Shown here: positions 33,169 to 41,996 of the stretch, in pieces
Numbering within the stretch: position 1 is the first letter of the stretch
How the letters are laid out: each line of letters opens with the position of its first letter
Notes under the pieces: model-generated
What the model was told of the DNA's origin: nothing
The model's database searches: none
Seen by the model: the letters and a program-made list of their open reading frames with translations, nothing else
Assembly: GCA_964463375.1 (NCBI GenBank)
Contig: CAYXBQ010000009.1
Coordinates: 16,390-80,389 of the forward strand
Length of the DNA stretch: 64,000 nt
Reading direction: 5' to 3'
Origin: UMGS1696 sp964463375
GTDB lineage: Bacteria > Bacillota > Clostridia > Oscillospirales > CAG-272
Translations under genes and position numbers: made by a program

Positions 33169-35013
33169 ATGGGAAAGATCATTGGTATAGATTTAGGTAC
33201 GACAAACTCTTGCGTGGCCGTATTTGAAGGCGGCGAACCCACCGTTATTCCGAACCCCGAAGGAGCCAGAACCACACCTTCTGTGGTCGCCTTCTCCAAG
33301 ACCGGTGAAAGAATGGTAGGTCAGGTTGCCAAGAGACAGGCCATCACCAACCCCGACCGGACCATCATGTCCATCAAGCGGGAAATGGGTCACAACTACA
33401 ACGTGTCCATCGACGACAAGAAGTACACACCCCAGGAGATCTCCGCTATGATCCTGCAGAAGCTGAAGGCAGACGCAGAGGCATACCTGGGCACCACCGT
33501 GACCGAAGCCGTTATCACCGTGCCTGCCTACTTCTCCGACGCACAGAGACAGGCCACCAAGGATGCCGGTAAGATCGCCGGTCTGGATGTAAAGCGTATC
33601 ATCAACGAACCTACCGCCGCAGCGCTTGCCTACGGTATGGATAAGGAAAACGAACAGCGCATCATGATCTACGACCTGGGCGGCGGTACCTTCGACGTAT
33701 CTCTGCTGGAGATCTCCGACGGCGTGTTTGAAGTGCTGGCTACTGCCGGGAACAACAAGCTGGGCGGTGACGACTTCGACGCACGGATCATGGACTGGAT
33801 CGCAGAATCCTTTGCCAAGGAAAACGGCGGCATCGACCTGCGTAAGGACAAGATGGCACTGCAGAGACTGAAGGACGCTGCGGAAAAGGCAAAGATCGAG
33901 CTGTCCGGCATGACCACCACCGAGATCAACCTGCCCTTCATCACCGCAGACGCTACCGGCCCCAAGCACTTCAACGCTACCCTGACCAGAGCTATGTTCA
34001 ACGACATGACCGCAGATCTGGTAAAGGCCACCATCGAACCCATCAACCAGGTGCTGCGTGACGCCGGTATCAGCGCTTCTCAGGTAGACAAGGTGCTGCT
34101 GGTCGGTGGTTCCACCAGAATCCCCGCCGTACAGGACGCTATCAAGTCCTTCACCGGTAAGGAACCCTTCAAGGGCATCAACCCCGACGAATGCGTTGCC
34201 ATCGGTGCGGCTATCCAGGGCGGCGTTCTGGGCGGCGACGTAAAGGACCTGCTGCTGCTGGACGTAACGCCTCTGTCTCTGGGTATCGAGACTCTGGGCG
34301 GCGTGTTCAACCGGATCATCGACCGGAACACCACCATCCCCGTAAAGAAGAGCCAGGTGTACTCCACCGCTGCTGACGGCCAGACCTCTGTAGAGATCCA
34401 CGTGTTGCAGGGCGAAAGAGACATGGCTGCCGGCAACACCACGCTGGGCAGATTCATCCTGGACGGCATCACACCCGCTCCTCGTGGCGTACCGCAGATC
34501 GAAGTTACCTTTGACATCGACGCCAATGGTATCGTAAATGTATCCGCTACCGATAAGGGTACCGGCAAGGAACAGCACATCACCATCACCTCTTCCACCA
34601 ATATGTCTAAGGAAGACATTGACAAGGCCGTTCACGAAGCCGAAAAGTTTGCTGAAGCAGACAAGAAGCAGAAGGAAGTTATCGAGCTGAAGAACAGAGC
34701 CGAATCCACCATCTACCAGAGCGAAAAGAGCCTGAACGAGCTGGGCGACAAGGCCACCGACGACGAAAAGAACACCGTTCGTGCCGCCATCGACAAGCTG
34801 AAGGAAACCGTAAAGGGCGACGATATGGATGCCATCAAGGCCGACACCGAAGCACTGGAAAAGGCATTCTATCCCATCGCTGAAAAGATGTATGCACAGC
34901 AGCAGGGTGCCGGTAACCCCGGTGCACAGGGCTTTGATCCCAACGCTGGTGCGCAGCAGGGCAACGACGGCACCTACTACAGCGCCGATTTCGAAGACAA
35001 GAGCGACAAGTAA
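33169..35013 (+). CDS. dnaK: Molecular chaperone DnaK (Hsp70)
   Basis: 614 residues. The ATPase domain starts IGIDLGTTNSCVAVFEGGEP, with VPAYFSDAQRQATKDAG, RIINEPTAAALAYG, DLGGGTFDVSLLE and VGGSTRIPAVQ. The substrate domain contains the linker and LLLLDVTPLSLGIETLGGV. The tail is Gly/Ala/Gln-rich (GAGNPGAQGFDPNAGAQQG). It lacks the ~24-residue loop of Gram-negative DnaK in the first lobe, as in other Firmicutes. Codon bias is strong. Ribosome-binding site ggagg. Confidence 0.98.
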   Translation: MGKIIGIDLGTTNSCVAVFEGGEPTVIPNPEGARTTPSVVAFSKTGERMVGQVAKRQAITNPDRTIMSIKREMGHNYNVSIDDKKYTPQEISAMILQKLKADAEAYLGTTVTEAVITVPAYFSDAQRQATKDAGKIAGLDVKRIINEPTAAALAYGMDKENEQRIMIYDLGGGTFDVSLLEISDGVFEVLATAGNNKLGGDDFDARIMDWIAESFAKENGGIDLRKDKMALQRLKDAAEKAKIELSGMTTTEINLPFITADATGPKHFNATLTRAMFNDMTADLVKATIEPINQVLRDAGISASQVDKVLLVGGSTRIPAVQDAIKSFTGKEPFKGINPDECVAIGAAIQGGVLGGDVKDLLLLDVTPLSLGIETLGGVFNRIIDRNTTIPVKKSQVYSTAADGQTSVEIHVLQGERDMAAGNTTLGRFILDGITPAPRGVPQIEVTFDIDANGIVNVSATDKGTGKEQHITITSSTNMSKEDIDKAVHEAEKFAEADKKQKEVIELKNRAESTIYQSEKSLNELGDKATDDEKNTVRAAIDKLKETVKGDDMDAIKADTEALEKAFYPIAEKMYAQQQGAGNPGAQGFDPNAGAQQGNDGTYYSADFEDKSDK

Positions 35014-35028
35014 AATGATATAGCACGG

Positions 35029-35072
35029 GAACATCAGGGCGGGGAAGGATTCTTTCACTCCGCCCATGTTTC
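35029..35072 (+). promoter_or_regulatory. Stem-loop between dnaK and dnaJ
   Basis: acat (35031-35034) and gggcgg (35037-35042) pair with ccgccc (35060-35065) and atgt (35066-35069); the tail tttctgt is only moderately T-rich. Probably a leaky terminator or stabilising element that lowers dnaJ relative to dnaK. Confidence 0.6.
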
Positions 35073-35104
35073 TGTAATTGCGTGTGGAACGAGGCATAGA
35101 AGCG

Positions 35105-36238
35105 ATGGCAGAGAAACGAGATTATTATGAAGTCCTGGGCGTGGACAAATCGGCAGATGATTCGACCATCAAAAAGGCGTATCGTCAGCTTGCGAAAAAA
35201 TACCACCCGGACATGAACCCCGGAGACGCAGACGCAGAGGCCCACTTCAAGGAAGTGAACGAGGCCTATGACGTGCTGTCCGATCCGGATAAAAAAGCAA
35301 AATACGACCAATACGGTCACGCAGCCTTTGATCCGGCTTCCGGCGGCGGTGCAGGCTTTGGCGGCTTCGGCGATTTTGGATTCGATATCAACGATATTTT
35401 TTCCAGCTTCTTCGGTGGCGGCGGTGGTTCTGCCAGACGGAACGGGCCGGTGCGCGGCAACAACATTACGGTGCGCCTGACCCTGACCTTTGAAGAAGCG
35501 GTGTTCGGCTGTAAGAAGGAGATCACTTACCAGAAGGTGCAGAAGTGCGCAGACTGCGGCGGCTCCGGTGCGGCTAAGGGAACCTCTCCCAAGACCTGTG
35601 ACCATTGCCGTGGTACCGGGTATGTGACCGTGGAGCAGCGTACCATGATGGGGCTCATGCAGACCCGGAAGCAGTGCGACCATTGCGGCGGTACCGGTAA
35701 GATCGTGGAGACCCCGTGCAGTGGCTGTAAGGGCACAGGCTTTATCAGAGTCAATAAGAAGCTGGAAGTAAACATTCCCGCCGGTATCGACGATGAGCAG
35801 CAGATCGGGCTCCGTGGACAGGGCAGTGACGGCATGAACGGCGGTGGACCGGGTGACCTGAACATCGTGATCTCCGTTCGTCCCCACTCTGTATTCGAAC
35901 GGGACGGCTACGATCTGTACTTAGAAGAACCCATCACCTACGCAGAAGCGACCCTGGGTGCCGAGATCGAGATCCCCACGCTGGAAGGCACACAGAAGTT
36001 AGAGATCCCCGAAGGCACCCAGACCGGCACCGTCTTCACCCTGCGGGATAAGGGCGTGCAGCGGGTCAACAGCCGTGGCAGAGGCAACCTGTATGTGACA
36101 GTTGTTGTAGAAGTACCCAAGGGACTGAACCGGGAACAGAAGGAACTGCTGGAAAAGTTTGCCGAATCCTGCGGAGAAGGAAACTACTCCAAGCGGACCA
36201 ACTTCTTCAAGAAATTCTTCAAGAAGGACAAAGAGTGA
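35105..36238 (+). CDS. dnaJ: Molecular chaperone DnaJ (Hsp40)
   Basis: 377 residues. J domain with HPD (KYHPDMNPGD), a Gly/Phe-rich linker (GGGAGFGGFGDFGFDINDIFSSFFGGGGG), four CxxCxGxG zinc repeats (CADCGGSG, CDHCRGTG, CDHCGGTG, CSGCKGTG), and the C-terminal substrate domains. All parts of a type I DnaJ. The ATG at 35105 begins MAEKRDYYEVLG, the family start; the frame extends upstream to a TTG without a ribosome-binding site. Confidence 0.98.
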   Translation: MAEKRDYYEVLGVDKSADDSTIKKAYRQLAKKYHPDMNPGDADAEAHFKEVNEAYDVLSDPDKKAKYDQYGHAAFDPASGGGAGFGGFGDFGFDINDIFSSFFGGGGGSARRNGPVRGNNITVRLTLTFEEAVFGCKKEITYQKVQKCADCGGSGAAKGTSPKTCDHCRGTGYVTVEQRTMMGLMQTRKQCDHCGGTGKIVETPCSGCKGTGFIRVNKKLEVNIPAGIDDEQQIGLRGQGSDGMNGGGPGDLNIVISVRPHSVFERDGYDLYLEEPITYAEATLGAEIEIPTLEGTQKLEIPEGTQTGTVFTLRDKGVQRVNSRGRGNLYVTVVVEVPKGLNREQKELLEKFAESCGEGNYSKRTNFFKKFFKKDKE

Positions 36239-36269
36239 TCCCCCATAACAAGATCGAGAGGATAGAAAA

Positions 36270-37205
36270 ATGACTGATAACCAGAACTGGATCCAGATCA
36301 AGGTGACCTGCAAGGTGGAAGATCTGGATACCGTGACCAGCGTCATGAGCATGGTAGACAACGGGCTGATGATCGAAGACTACTCCGATGTGGATAAAGA
36401 ATTGGACGGCGTGTACGGGGATCTGATCGACGAGACCATCCTGGAAGCCGACCGCACCACGGCTGCTGTGTCCGTGTTCATCCCGGAAATCAAGTCTCCC
36501 GCCGAAAGTCTCCACTTCATCAAAGGCCGTTTGCAGGAATTGCAGATCGAAGCAGAAGTGACCCAGACCGGCGTGAAGGAAGAGGACTGGGCCGACTCCT
36601 GGAAGCAGTATTACAAGCCCATCCACACCGGTGACAAGCTGGTCATCGTGCCTGTGTGGGAGACCTACGAACCCGAACCCCACGAGATCACCGTGCTGAT
36701 GGATCCCGGCATGGCCTTTGGCACCGGTACCCACGAGACCACCAGATTGTGCGCCGCCCTGCTGGAGCAGTACACCAAGCCCGGTTGTACCATGCTGGAC
36801 GTAGGCTGCGGCTCCGGGATTTTGGCGATCTGTGCGGCTAAGCTGGGTGCGGCCCAGTGCTTTGCCTGCGACATCGATCCCCAAGCGGTGAAGGTGGCTG
36901 TGGAGAACACCCAGCTGAACCATACGCCCAATGTGAAGTGCGCCGTGTCTGACCTGCTGAAGCAGACGGAAAAGGTGGAGGGCGGCTACCAGGTGGCTTG
37001 TGCCAACATCGTGGCAGACGTGATCATTCGCTTAGCACCGGACATCGGCGATTACATTGCACCGGATGGCGTGCTGATCGTGTCCGGTATCATCTTAGAG
37101 CGGGCAGAGGAAACGGTGGCGGCTCTGCACAATGCCGGGTTCACGGTGATCGATGATCGGCGGGAGAACGGCTGGTACGCTGCTGCGGTGACCAAACAGC
37201 ACTGA
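36270..37205 (+). CDS. prmA: Ribosomal protein L11 methyltransferase
   Basis: SAM-dependent methyltransferase that trimethylates ribosomal protein L11. 311 residues. The N-terminal substrate domain (NWIQIKVTCKVEDLDTV) is followed by MDPGMAFGTGTHETTRL and the SAM motif MLDVGCGSGILAICAAKLGA, with the catalytic-site ANIVADVIIRLAPDI. It follows dnaJ by 31 bases with gagagga upstream, the common Firmicute order dnaJ-prmA-rsmE. Confidence 0.96.
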   Translation: MTDNQNWIQIKVTCKVEDLDTVTSVMSMVDNGLMIEDYSDVDKELDGVYGDLIDETILEADRTTAAVSVFIPEIKSPAESLHFIKGRLQELQIEAEVTQTGVKEEDWADSWKQYYKPIHTGDKLVIVPVWETYEPEPHEITVLMDPGMAFGTGTHETTRLCAALLEQYTKPGCTMLDVGCGSGILAICAAKLGAAQCFACDIDPQAVKVAVENTQLNHTPNVKCAVSDLLKQTEKVEGGYQVACANIVADVIIRLAPDIGDYIAPDGVLIVSGIILERAEETVAALHNAGFTVIDDRRENGWYAAAVTKQH

Positions 37206-37294
37206 AAGACCCGCAAAACCGATGCTGAAATTGTAACGAAAATGTAAATTATATCAGGATTTCGAAAAATCGAGAAAAAAACCGGAGATAGCAT

Positions 37295-37323
37295 TTGACA
37301 AAATCAATTTTTTAGTGTATAAT
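37295..37323 (+). promoter_or_regulatory. Consensus sigma-A promoter of rsmE
   Basis: TTGACA at 37295-37300 and TATAAT at 37318-37323 with 17 bases between, both hexamers perfect. rsmE thus has its own strong promoter apart from the heat-shock operon. Confidence 0.92.
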
Positions 37324-37370
37324 ATCATGGTATCCTGACAGTGGAGTGTGCTTTTTGGCGGGAGATAGTT

Positions 37371-38114
37371 ATGCCCAGATTTTTTATTGACCCTGCGGCT
37401 GTCTTTTGGGACGGCGACAAACAGTATGTCCGTATCACCGGAGACGATGCCCATCATATCACCCACGTGCTGCGTACCCGTATGGGCGAGCATTTGGTAG
37501 CCTGTGCCAGCGATGGCGTCGTCTATGAAGGCGAAATGACTGCCGCCGGTGCGGAGGTGCTTTTGCGGGTGACGCAGACCGGTACCGTGGACACCGAACC
37601 GCCCTATCGTGCTGCGGTCTATCAGGCCCTTGTGAAGGGGGACAAGATGGAAACGGTGATCCAGAAGGCGGTGGAGCTGGGTGCGGCTGTGATCGTACCG
37701 GTGGCTACCAGTCGTGCGGTGGTCAAGCTGGATGAAAAAGATGCCAAAAAGAAAGTGGAACGCTGGCAGAAGATCGCCCAGGAGGCAGCCAAGCAGTGCG
37801 GTCGTGGGATCATCCCGACCGTGGCAATGCCCATGTCCTTCCGGGAGGCTGTAAAACAGGCGGCAGCAGATGCACTTCCCCTGTTCTGCTACGAGGGAGA
37901 AGGCACTGTGCCTCTGCCCACGCTGTATCGCCAACGGGAAGACCCCACTACGGTGTCCCTGTTCGTGGGGCCGGAGGGCGGCTTTTCTGACGAGGAAGCG
38001 GCGTTTGCCAGGGCATGCGGCATGCAGATGTGCGGACTGGGCAGGCGGATCCTGCGTACGGAAACGGCGGCGCTGTTTGTGTTGTCCTGCTTATCGGCGG
38101 CGTATGAACTGTGA
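37371..38114 (+). CDS. rsmE: 16S rRNA (uracil(1498)-N(3))-methyltransferase
   Basis: SPOUT-class methyltransferase of 247 residues. N-terminal PUA-like domain (MPRFFIDPAAV, ITGDDAHHITHVLRTRMGEHL), then the knotted SAM domain with QKAVELGAAVIVPV, AAKQCGRGIIP and the knot FVGPEGGFSDEEAAFARACGM ... GRRILRTETAAL. Starts at the ATG 37371 with cgggag upstream; the frame also extends upstream to 37341, before which no ribosome-binding site was seen. Confidence 0.96.
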   Translation: MPRFFIDPAAVFWDGDKQYVRITGDDAHHITHVLRTRMGEHLVACASDGVVYEGEMTAAGAEVLLRVTQTGTVDTEPPYRAAVYQALVKGDKMETVIQKAVELGAAVIVPVATSRAVVKLDEKDAKKKVERWQKIAQEAAKQCGRGIIPTVAMPMSFREAVKQAAADALPLFCYEGEGTVPLPTLYRQREDPTTVSLFVGPEGGFSDEEAAFARACGMQMCGLGRRILRTETAALFVLSCLSAAYEL

Positions 38115-38200
38115 TAGATCTTATCTAAAAAATATCAATTGAAATTGTTCTCACGGGAAAGGAGCAGACCCATCACCCCTATCGATGTGGTCACAAGATA

Positions 38201-38644
38201 ATGGATATGGCAAAGCATAATTCGATCCTGCAAACGAACCGGGATAACGGTACGAAGCTGTCACGAGAGGAAGCGGTACAGGTGGTATCGCTGCGCATTT
38301 TGATCATTTTGGTGGCAGACATCATCATCGGCAGCCTGCTGGACTTTGTCCGGGGCGATTCTAACCGGGAGTATACGTTTGTATTCGATGTTTGTCCCTG
38401 GCTGACTTGGGTATTCGGTGTACTGTTTGCAGCCGCAGCCGGGTATTTTGTGTGGTCTCTGGTGAAAAAGGTGGATACCCGCAAGCACCCTATGACCCCT
38501 GCCATGGTCTTCGCTCTGTGTTTGTACCTGTTCGCCATCGTGTTGTTGTATCGGTATCTGACCATGGTCATGATCCTGTCCGTGATGGTGATCGCCAGCG
38601 TGCTGTTTGCCGTGTACTACATCTACACGAACCTGTTGTATTGA
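38201..38644 (+). CDS. Small multi-pass membrane protein, unknown function
   Basis: 147 residues with about four predicted membrane segments (residues about 29-48, 64-85, 98-115, 120-142) and a short polar N-terminus. No family recognised. No good ribosome-binding site lies before the ATG at 38201 (or the ATG at 38207); the closest one, aaaggagc, is about 35 bases upstream with no in-frame start codon between, so the start is uncertain. It follows rsmE by 86 bases and is closed by a terminator. Confidence 0.65.
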   Translation: MDMAKHNSILQTNRDNGTKLSREEAVQVVSLRILIILVADIIIGSLLDFVRGDSNREYTFVFDVCPWLTWVFGVLFAAAAGYFVWSLVKKVDTRKHPMTPAMVFALCLYLFAIVLLYRYLTMVMILSVMVIASVLFAVYYIYTNLLY

Positions 38645-38664
38645 TCTCGAAAATCGCATTTTCT

Positions 38665-38703
38665 AAACACCCTTTGGTATATCCTGCCAAGGGGTGTTTT
38701 TTT
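38665..38703 (+). terminator. Intrinsic terminator after the small membrane protein gene
   Basis: aacaccctttgg pairs with ccaaggggtgtt, followed by seven T. Confidence 0.93.
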
Positions 38704-38777
38704 GTCGTTTACAAATCACCTTTAAAAATAGGCAATATAACCAAAAAAAGAACAAAAGTCTGTGTGGATTGTGCCAA

Positions 38778-38806
38778 TTGACGAAATGGGGAAAAGGTGA
38801 TATACT
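38778..38806 (+). promoter_or_regulatory. Sigma-A type promoter of the second solute-binding protein operon
   Basis: TTGACG at 38778-38783 and TATACT at 38801-38806, spacer 17. Confidence 0.85.
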
Positions 38807-38870
38807 ATAGATATTATCGAAGGTCGAGTTCCGCATAGGACGAAATTTGTAAAATGTATAGGAGAGCACC

Positions 38871-40400
38871 ATGAAACACTACAACCGTATATTCATGTGT
38901 CTACTGGCGGCACTACTGGTGGCACCGACCCTTATGGCATGTTCCGATAACAGCAGCACCAACGAGACTACCGCCCAGAGCAATGTGAGCGATACCAAGA
39001 CAGAGAAAGTCACGGAAACCACAGATCCCTTTGCCGATTTTGACTACGAAGGTCGGGATTTCCGCATTTGGACCAGTATCAACATTGCCGCAAAGTCTTT
39101 GGGCAATTCCAACTACATGATCGAAGGGCCGGAGGAGCTCACCGGGGATGCCGCCCCTGATGCTGCCTACGAACGGAACAACAAGGTGGCAGAACTGCTG
39201 GATGTCAACTTCCAGTATGCGCAGCTGGATAAATCCTATGATCTCGTCAAAGCGGAGATCCAGAAGTACGTGATGGCTGGCGAAAACGCATATGAGCTGA
39301 TCATCAACGATATGTACGGTACGGCTTCGCTGACGCTGGAGGGCATGTTCTACAACGTCCTGGAAGGGGAGCATTTTGATTTCTCCCAGCCCTGGTGGTA
39401 CAGCGATTTCATGGAAGACGTATCCATCAACTCCAACTACCAATATATGCTGGGTGGCGACTATTTTATCGACATCCTGCGCTGCTCCCACTGCCTGTTC
39501 TACAATAAGAATATGTATGGCGACCTGTACGGCGATGAAGACGGGCTGTATGACATCGTGCTGTCCGGCGACTGGACACTGGACAAAATGAACGATATGC
39601 TCGAAGAAGCGTACATCGATCTGAACGGCGACGGCAAGGCAGACATCGATGACCAGTTCGGCTATGTTTCCTTCGAGATCTGGGGTTCGATGATCCCGTT
39701 CCTGATCAGCGCAGACCCCGGATACATTGACCGGGACGAAAAGGGATACCCGTACATCACCATGAACAACGACAATTCCATCCAGCTAATGGACGAGTTG
39801 TACGACCTGTACTGGGAAGGCAATGGCGCATGGGTGGCCAATGGGATAACGGAAGAACTGGCTGTGACCACCTTCACATCCGGTCGTGCCCTGTTCGTTG
39901 GTTACCAGAGACTGGGTTCCCTGGAAAATGCCGTGGTGCGAGAAATGGAAGAAGGTCTGGGCGTTGTGCCGTACCCGAAGCTGAATGACCTACAGGAGAA
40001 CTACGTCACCTCCACCCATGACACCTGCGAGATCGGCCTGATCCCAGTCACGGTAGCACCGGATGATCTGGACTTTATCAGTGCCGTCGTAGAAGTGCTG
40101 TGCCGGGAGACTTACAAATCCGTGCTGCCGGTGTACTATGAATCCTCGCTGAAGATGAAGTATACCCGTGACGACACCTCTGCCCAGATGATCGATATCA
40201 TCCACGACAACATTGGCAACACCTTCCCGCTGGCATACAATCCGTCCGTCAATTCGATCTTCCTGAGCGGTACGTTTAATGAAGACAATATCGGTGTCGG
40301 GAAGAAGGACTTTGCTTCTGCCTATGCCAAGAGAGAAGGAGCAGCACTGAAAGCACTGGACAAGATCATCGAAGATTTTGAAGCAAAACAAGTCAATTAA
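38871..40400 (+). CDS. Extracellular solute-binding lipoprotein (ABC sugar-type), second paralogue
   Basis: 509 residues. The lipoprotein signal ends LMAC with lipobox Cys 24, followed by a Ser/Thr/Asn linker. The body shares WTLDKM, FDF/FDK-QPWW and an EF-hand-like loop DLNGDGKADIDDQFGY with the protein at 8052-9521, so the two are distant paralogues. No permease genes are nearby. It is followed 12 bases later by a UlaG-like hydrolase, which suggests that the imported compound is a lactone or phosphorylated sugar acid; that is only inference. Confidence 0.85.
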   Translation: MKHYNRIFMCLLAALLVAPTLMACSDNSSTNETTAQSNVSDTKTEKVTETTDPFADFDYEGRDFRIWTSINIAAKSLGNSNYMIEGPEELTGDAAPDAAYERNNKVAELLDVNFQYAQLDKSYDLVKAEIQKYVMAGENAYELIINDMYGTASLTLEGMFYNVLEGEHFDFSQPWWYSDFMEDVSINSNYQYMLGGDYFIDILRCSHCLFYNKNMYGDLYGDEDGLYDIVLSGDWTLDKMNDMLEEAYIDLNGDGKADIDDQFGYVSFEIWGSMIPFLISADPGYIDRDEKGYPYITMNNDNSIQLMDELYDLYWEGNGAWVANGITEELAVTTFTSGRALFVGYQRLGSLENAVVREMEEGLGVVPYPKLNDLQENYVTSTHDTCEIGLIPVTVAPDDLDFISAVVEVLCRETYKSVLPVYYESSLKMKYTRDDTSAQMIDIIHDNIGNTFPLAYNPSVNSIFLSGTFNEDNIGVGKKDFASAYAKREGAALKALDKIIEDFEAKQVN

Positions 40401-40412
40401 AGAGGAATCCAT

Positions 40413-41240
40413 ATGTCCTATATCACTGCCATGCCTGCCGATACCAAGTCTCTGTTGGGGATCTGGTATCTGGGGCAGGAGTCCATCGTGCTGGATCAAG
40501 GCGGCTGCCGTATCGCCATCGATCCCTATCTTTCCGATTACGTAGACCAACAGTGCGCCACAGCTGCTGTTCGTTGGCAGCGCAACTATCCCGCCCCTGT
40601 GACACCGGCGGCACTGGCTGGGGATCTGCACTATGTGTTCTGCACCCACAGCCACAGTGACCACACGGATCCCTGGACCATCCCGGTGCTGGCGAAGGAG
40701 AACCCCGAATTGCGCTTTGTGGCGTCCCGTGCCTTTGCGGATACGCTGGTCAAGCTGGGCGTAGCAGAAGGGCAGGTGCTGCCGGTGGATGCGGGAAAGG
40801 TGTACAATATGCCCACGTTCTCCTTTGTGGGGATCCCGGCTGCCCATGAGGAGCTGCACAAGACCGAATTGGGCTACGCCGAGCTGAGTTTCCGGTTCAC
40901 CTTCCATACCGGCGCGAGAGATACCGTGGTCTTCCATGGCGGCGACTGCTGTATGTACGAAGGTCTGGTGGAGGCCATTGGACAGGCGGATGTGCTGTGT
41001 CTGCCGGTGAATGGCCGCAGCTACTTCAAGCGTTGGGAGCACGACATCATCGGCAACCTGACCGCAGAGGAGGCGGTGGTGCTGGCAGAGAGAGTCGGTG
41101 GGGAGCTGCTGATCCCGCTACACTACGACCTGTACGACAACAACGGTCTGCCTGCCGCCGATTTTGTGAACGCCGTGTGGCATAGCAAGCTGCGGTACCA
41201 TATGTTCCGACCGGGAGAACGGCTGCTGTATACGAAATAA
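40413..41240 (+). CDS. UlaG-like metallo-beta-lactamase-fold hydrolase
   Basis: 275 residues of the MBL fold with the complete metal motif THSHSDHTDPWT (about residues 73-84), a further His in IPAAHEEL and Asp in FHGGDCCMYEG, and a C-terminal His in LIPLHYDLY. Similar in length and pattern to L-ascorbate-6-phosphate lactonase (UlaG) and its broad family. No ula PTS genes are present, so the substrate is open. Co-transcribed with the solute-binding protein; ribosome-binding site agagga. Confidence 0.85.
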   Translation: MSYITAMPADTKSLLGIWYLGQESIVLDQGGCRIAIDPYLSDYVDQQCATAAVRWQRNYPAPVTPAALAGDLHYVFCTHSHSDHTDPWTIPVLAKENPELRFVASRAFADTLVKLGVAEGQVLPVDAGKVYNMPTFSFVGIPAAHEELHKTELGYAELSFRFTFHTGARDTVVFHGGDCCMYEGLVEAIGQADVLCLPVNGRSYFKRWEHDIIGNLTAEEAVVLAERVGGELLIPLHYDLYDNNGLPAADFVNAVWHSKLRYHMFRPGERLLYTK

Positions 41241-41242
41241 AC

Positions 41243-41284
41243 GAAAAAAGAGAGAGCGCAAGCCAATACGTTCTCTCTTTCTTT
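41243..41284 (+). terminator. Bidirectional intrinsic terminator between convergent genes
   Basis: aaagagaga (41247-41255) pairs perfectly with tctctcttt (41272-41280), with A-run before and T-run after, so it can serve both strands. Confidence 0.88.
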
Positions 41285-41286
41285 TG

Positions 41287-41718
41287 TTACTCCGCAGCCG
41301 GGAACAGGCTATCCAGATACCATAGATCCATGCCGCCACGCACCGCCAGCCAGCTATACCCATTCAGGTAAAACTCCTCTTCGCCGCAGATGTACAGCGT
41401 GGGCATGACCATGTCTTCCTTATAGAAGTCGATGGTGTACAGCACCGGATAGGTCTCGGTGAACCGGGCACTTTCTTCCTTTGTTTTGGTACCCCGGATC
41501 CCGTCTACCTGTAGCATCATGTTGTTCAGATCGTCGATCTCCGTCAGGGTCACGGCACAGCCATCGGCGACACGAGTGACTTCGATCGCCGTGATCTCCG
41601 GCAGCTGGGTCTGTGGATCGATCAGCGCGGGCAGCTCGTCTGTCAAGGTGTACGCTCGACAACCGGTGAACAGCAGCGTGATCCCCAAAAGTAGTGCGAT
41701 GGATAAGCGGCGCAGCAT
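41287..41718 (-). CDS. Small putative lipoprotein
   Basis: 143 residues, no family recognised. The signal ends LLFTGC with lipobox Cys 20, followed by a domain of mixed strands (ITAIEVTRVADGCAVTLTEIDDLNNMMLQVDGIRGTK) and a C-terminal part with aromatic residues (YLNGYSWLAVRGGMDLWYL). Ribosome-binding site aaggagg and its own promoter. Likely surface-exposed. Confidence 0.8.
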   Translation of the reverse strand: MLRRLSIALLLGITLLFTGCRAYTLTDELPALIDPQTQLPEITAIEVTRVADGCAVTLTEIDDLNNMMLQVDGIRGTKTKEESARFTETYPVLYTIDFYKEDMVMPTLYICGEEEFYLNGYSWLAVRGGMDLWYLDSLFPAAE

Positions 41719-41756
41719 CGTGGATCCTCCTTTGCGCTTGTTGATTTGTTGTTTTT

Positions 41757-41785
41757 ATTATACACCGGACAGGGGAGAAATGCAA
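41757..41785 (-). promoter_or_regulatory. Sigma-A type promoter of the small lipoprotein gene
   Basis: Minus strand: TTGCAT (forward 41780-41785), 17 bases, TATAAT (forward 41757-41762). Confidence 0.82.
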
Positions 41786-41996
41786 GAGGTGCGTGGGAAA
41801 GTTTACATTTGGGGATGCCTGCACGTAGCTGAAGTATCGAAAAAATGCAACATTATTTTTGACAAACAGTACATGCTATACAGAGGTTCTTTGATTGTAG
41901 GACATTGTAAATTTTTTGTGTAAACCGCTCCAAAAGGAGACTTTTGTGGTATAATATATCTGTATGAGTTTTCCCACCAGTGAGGTACATGAAAAA

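Noticed and set aside
33193..35097. 634-codon minus-strand frame opposite dnaK
   Set aside because: Mirror of the conserved dnaK gene; no start signal or family match.
41870..41890. TTGACA/TATACA promoter upstream of polA
   Set aside because: Spacing between the two hexamers is only 12 bases.
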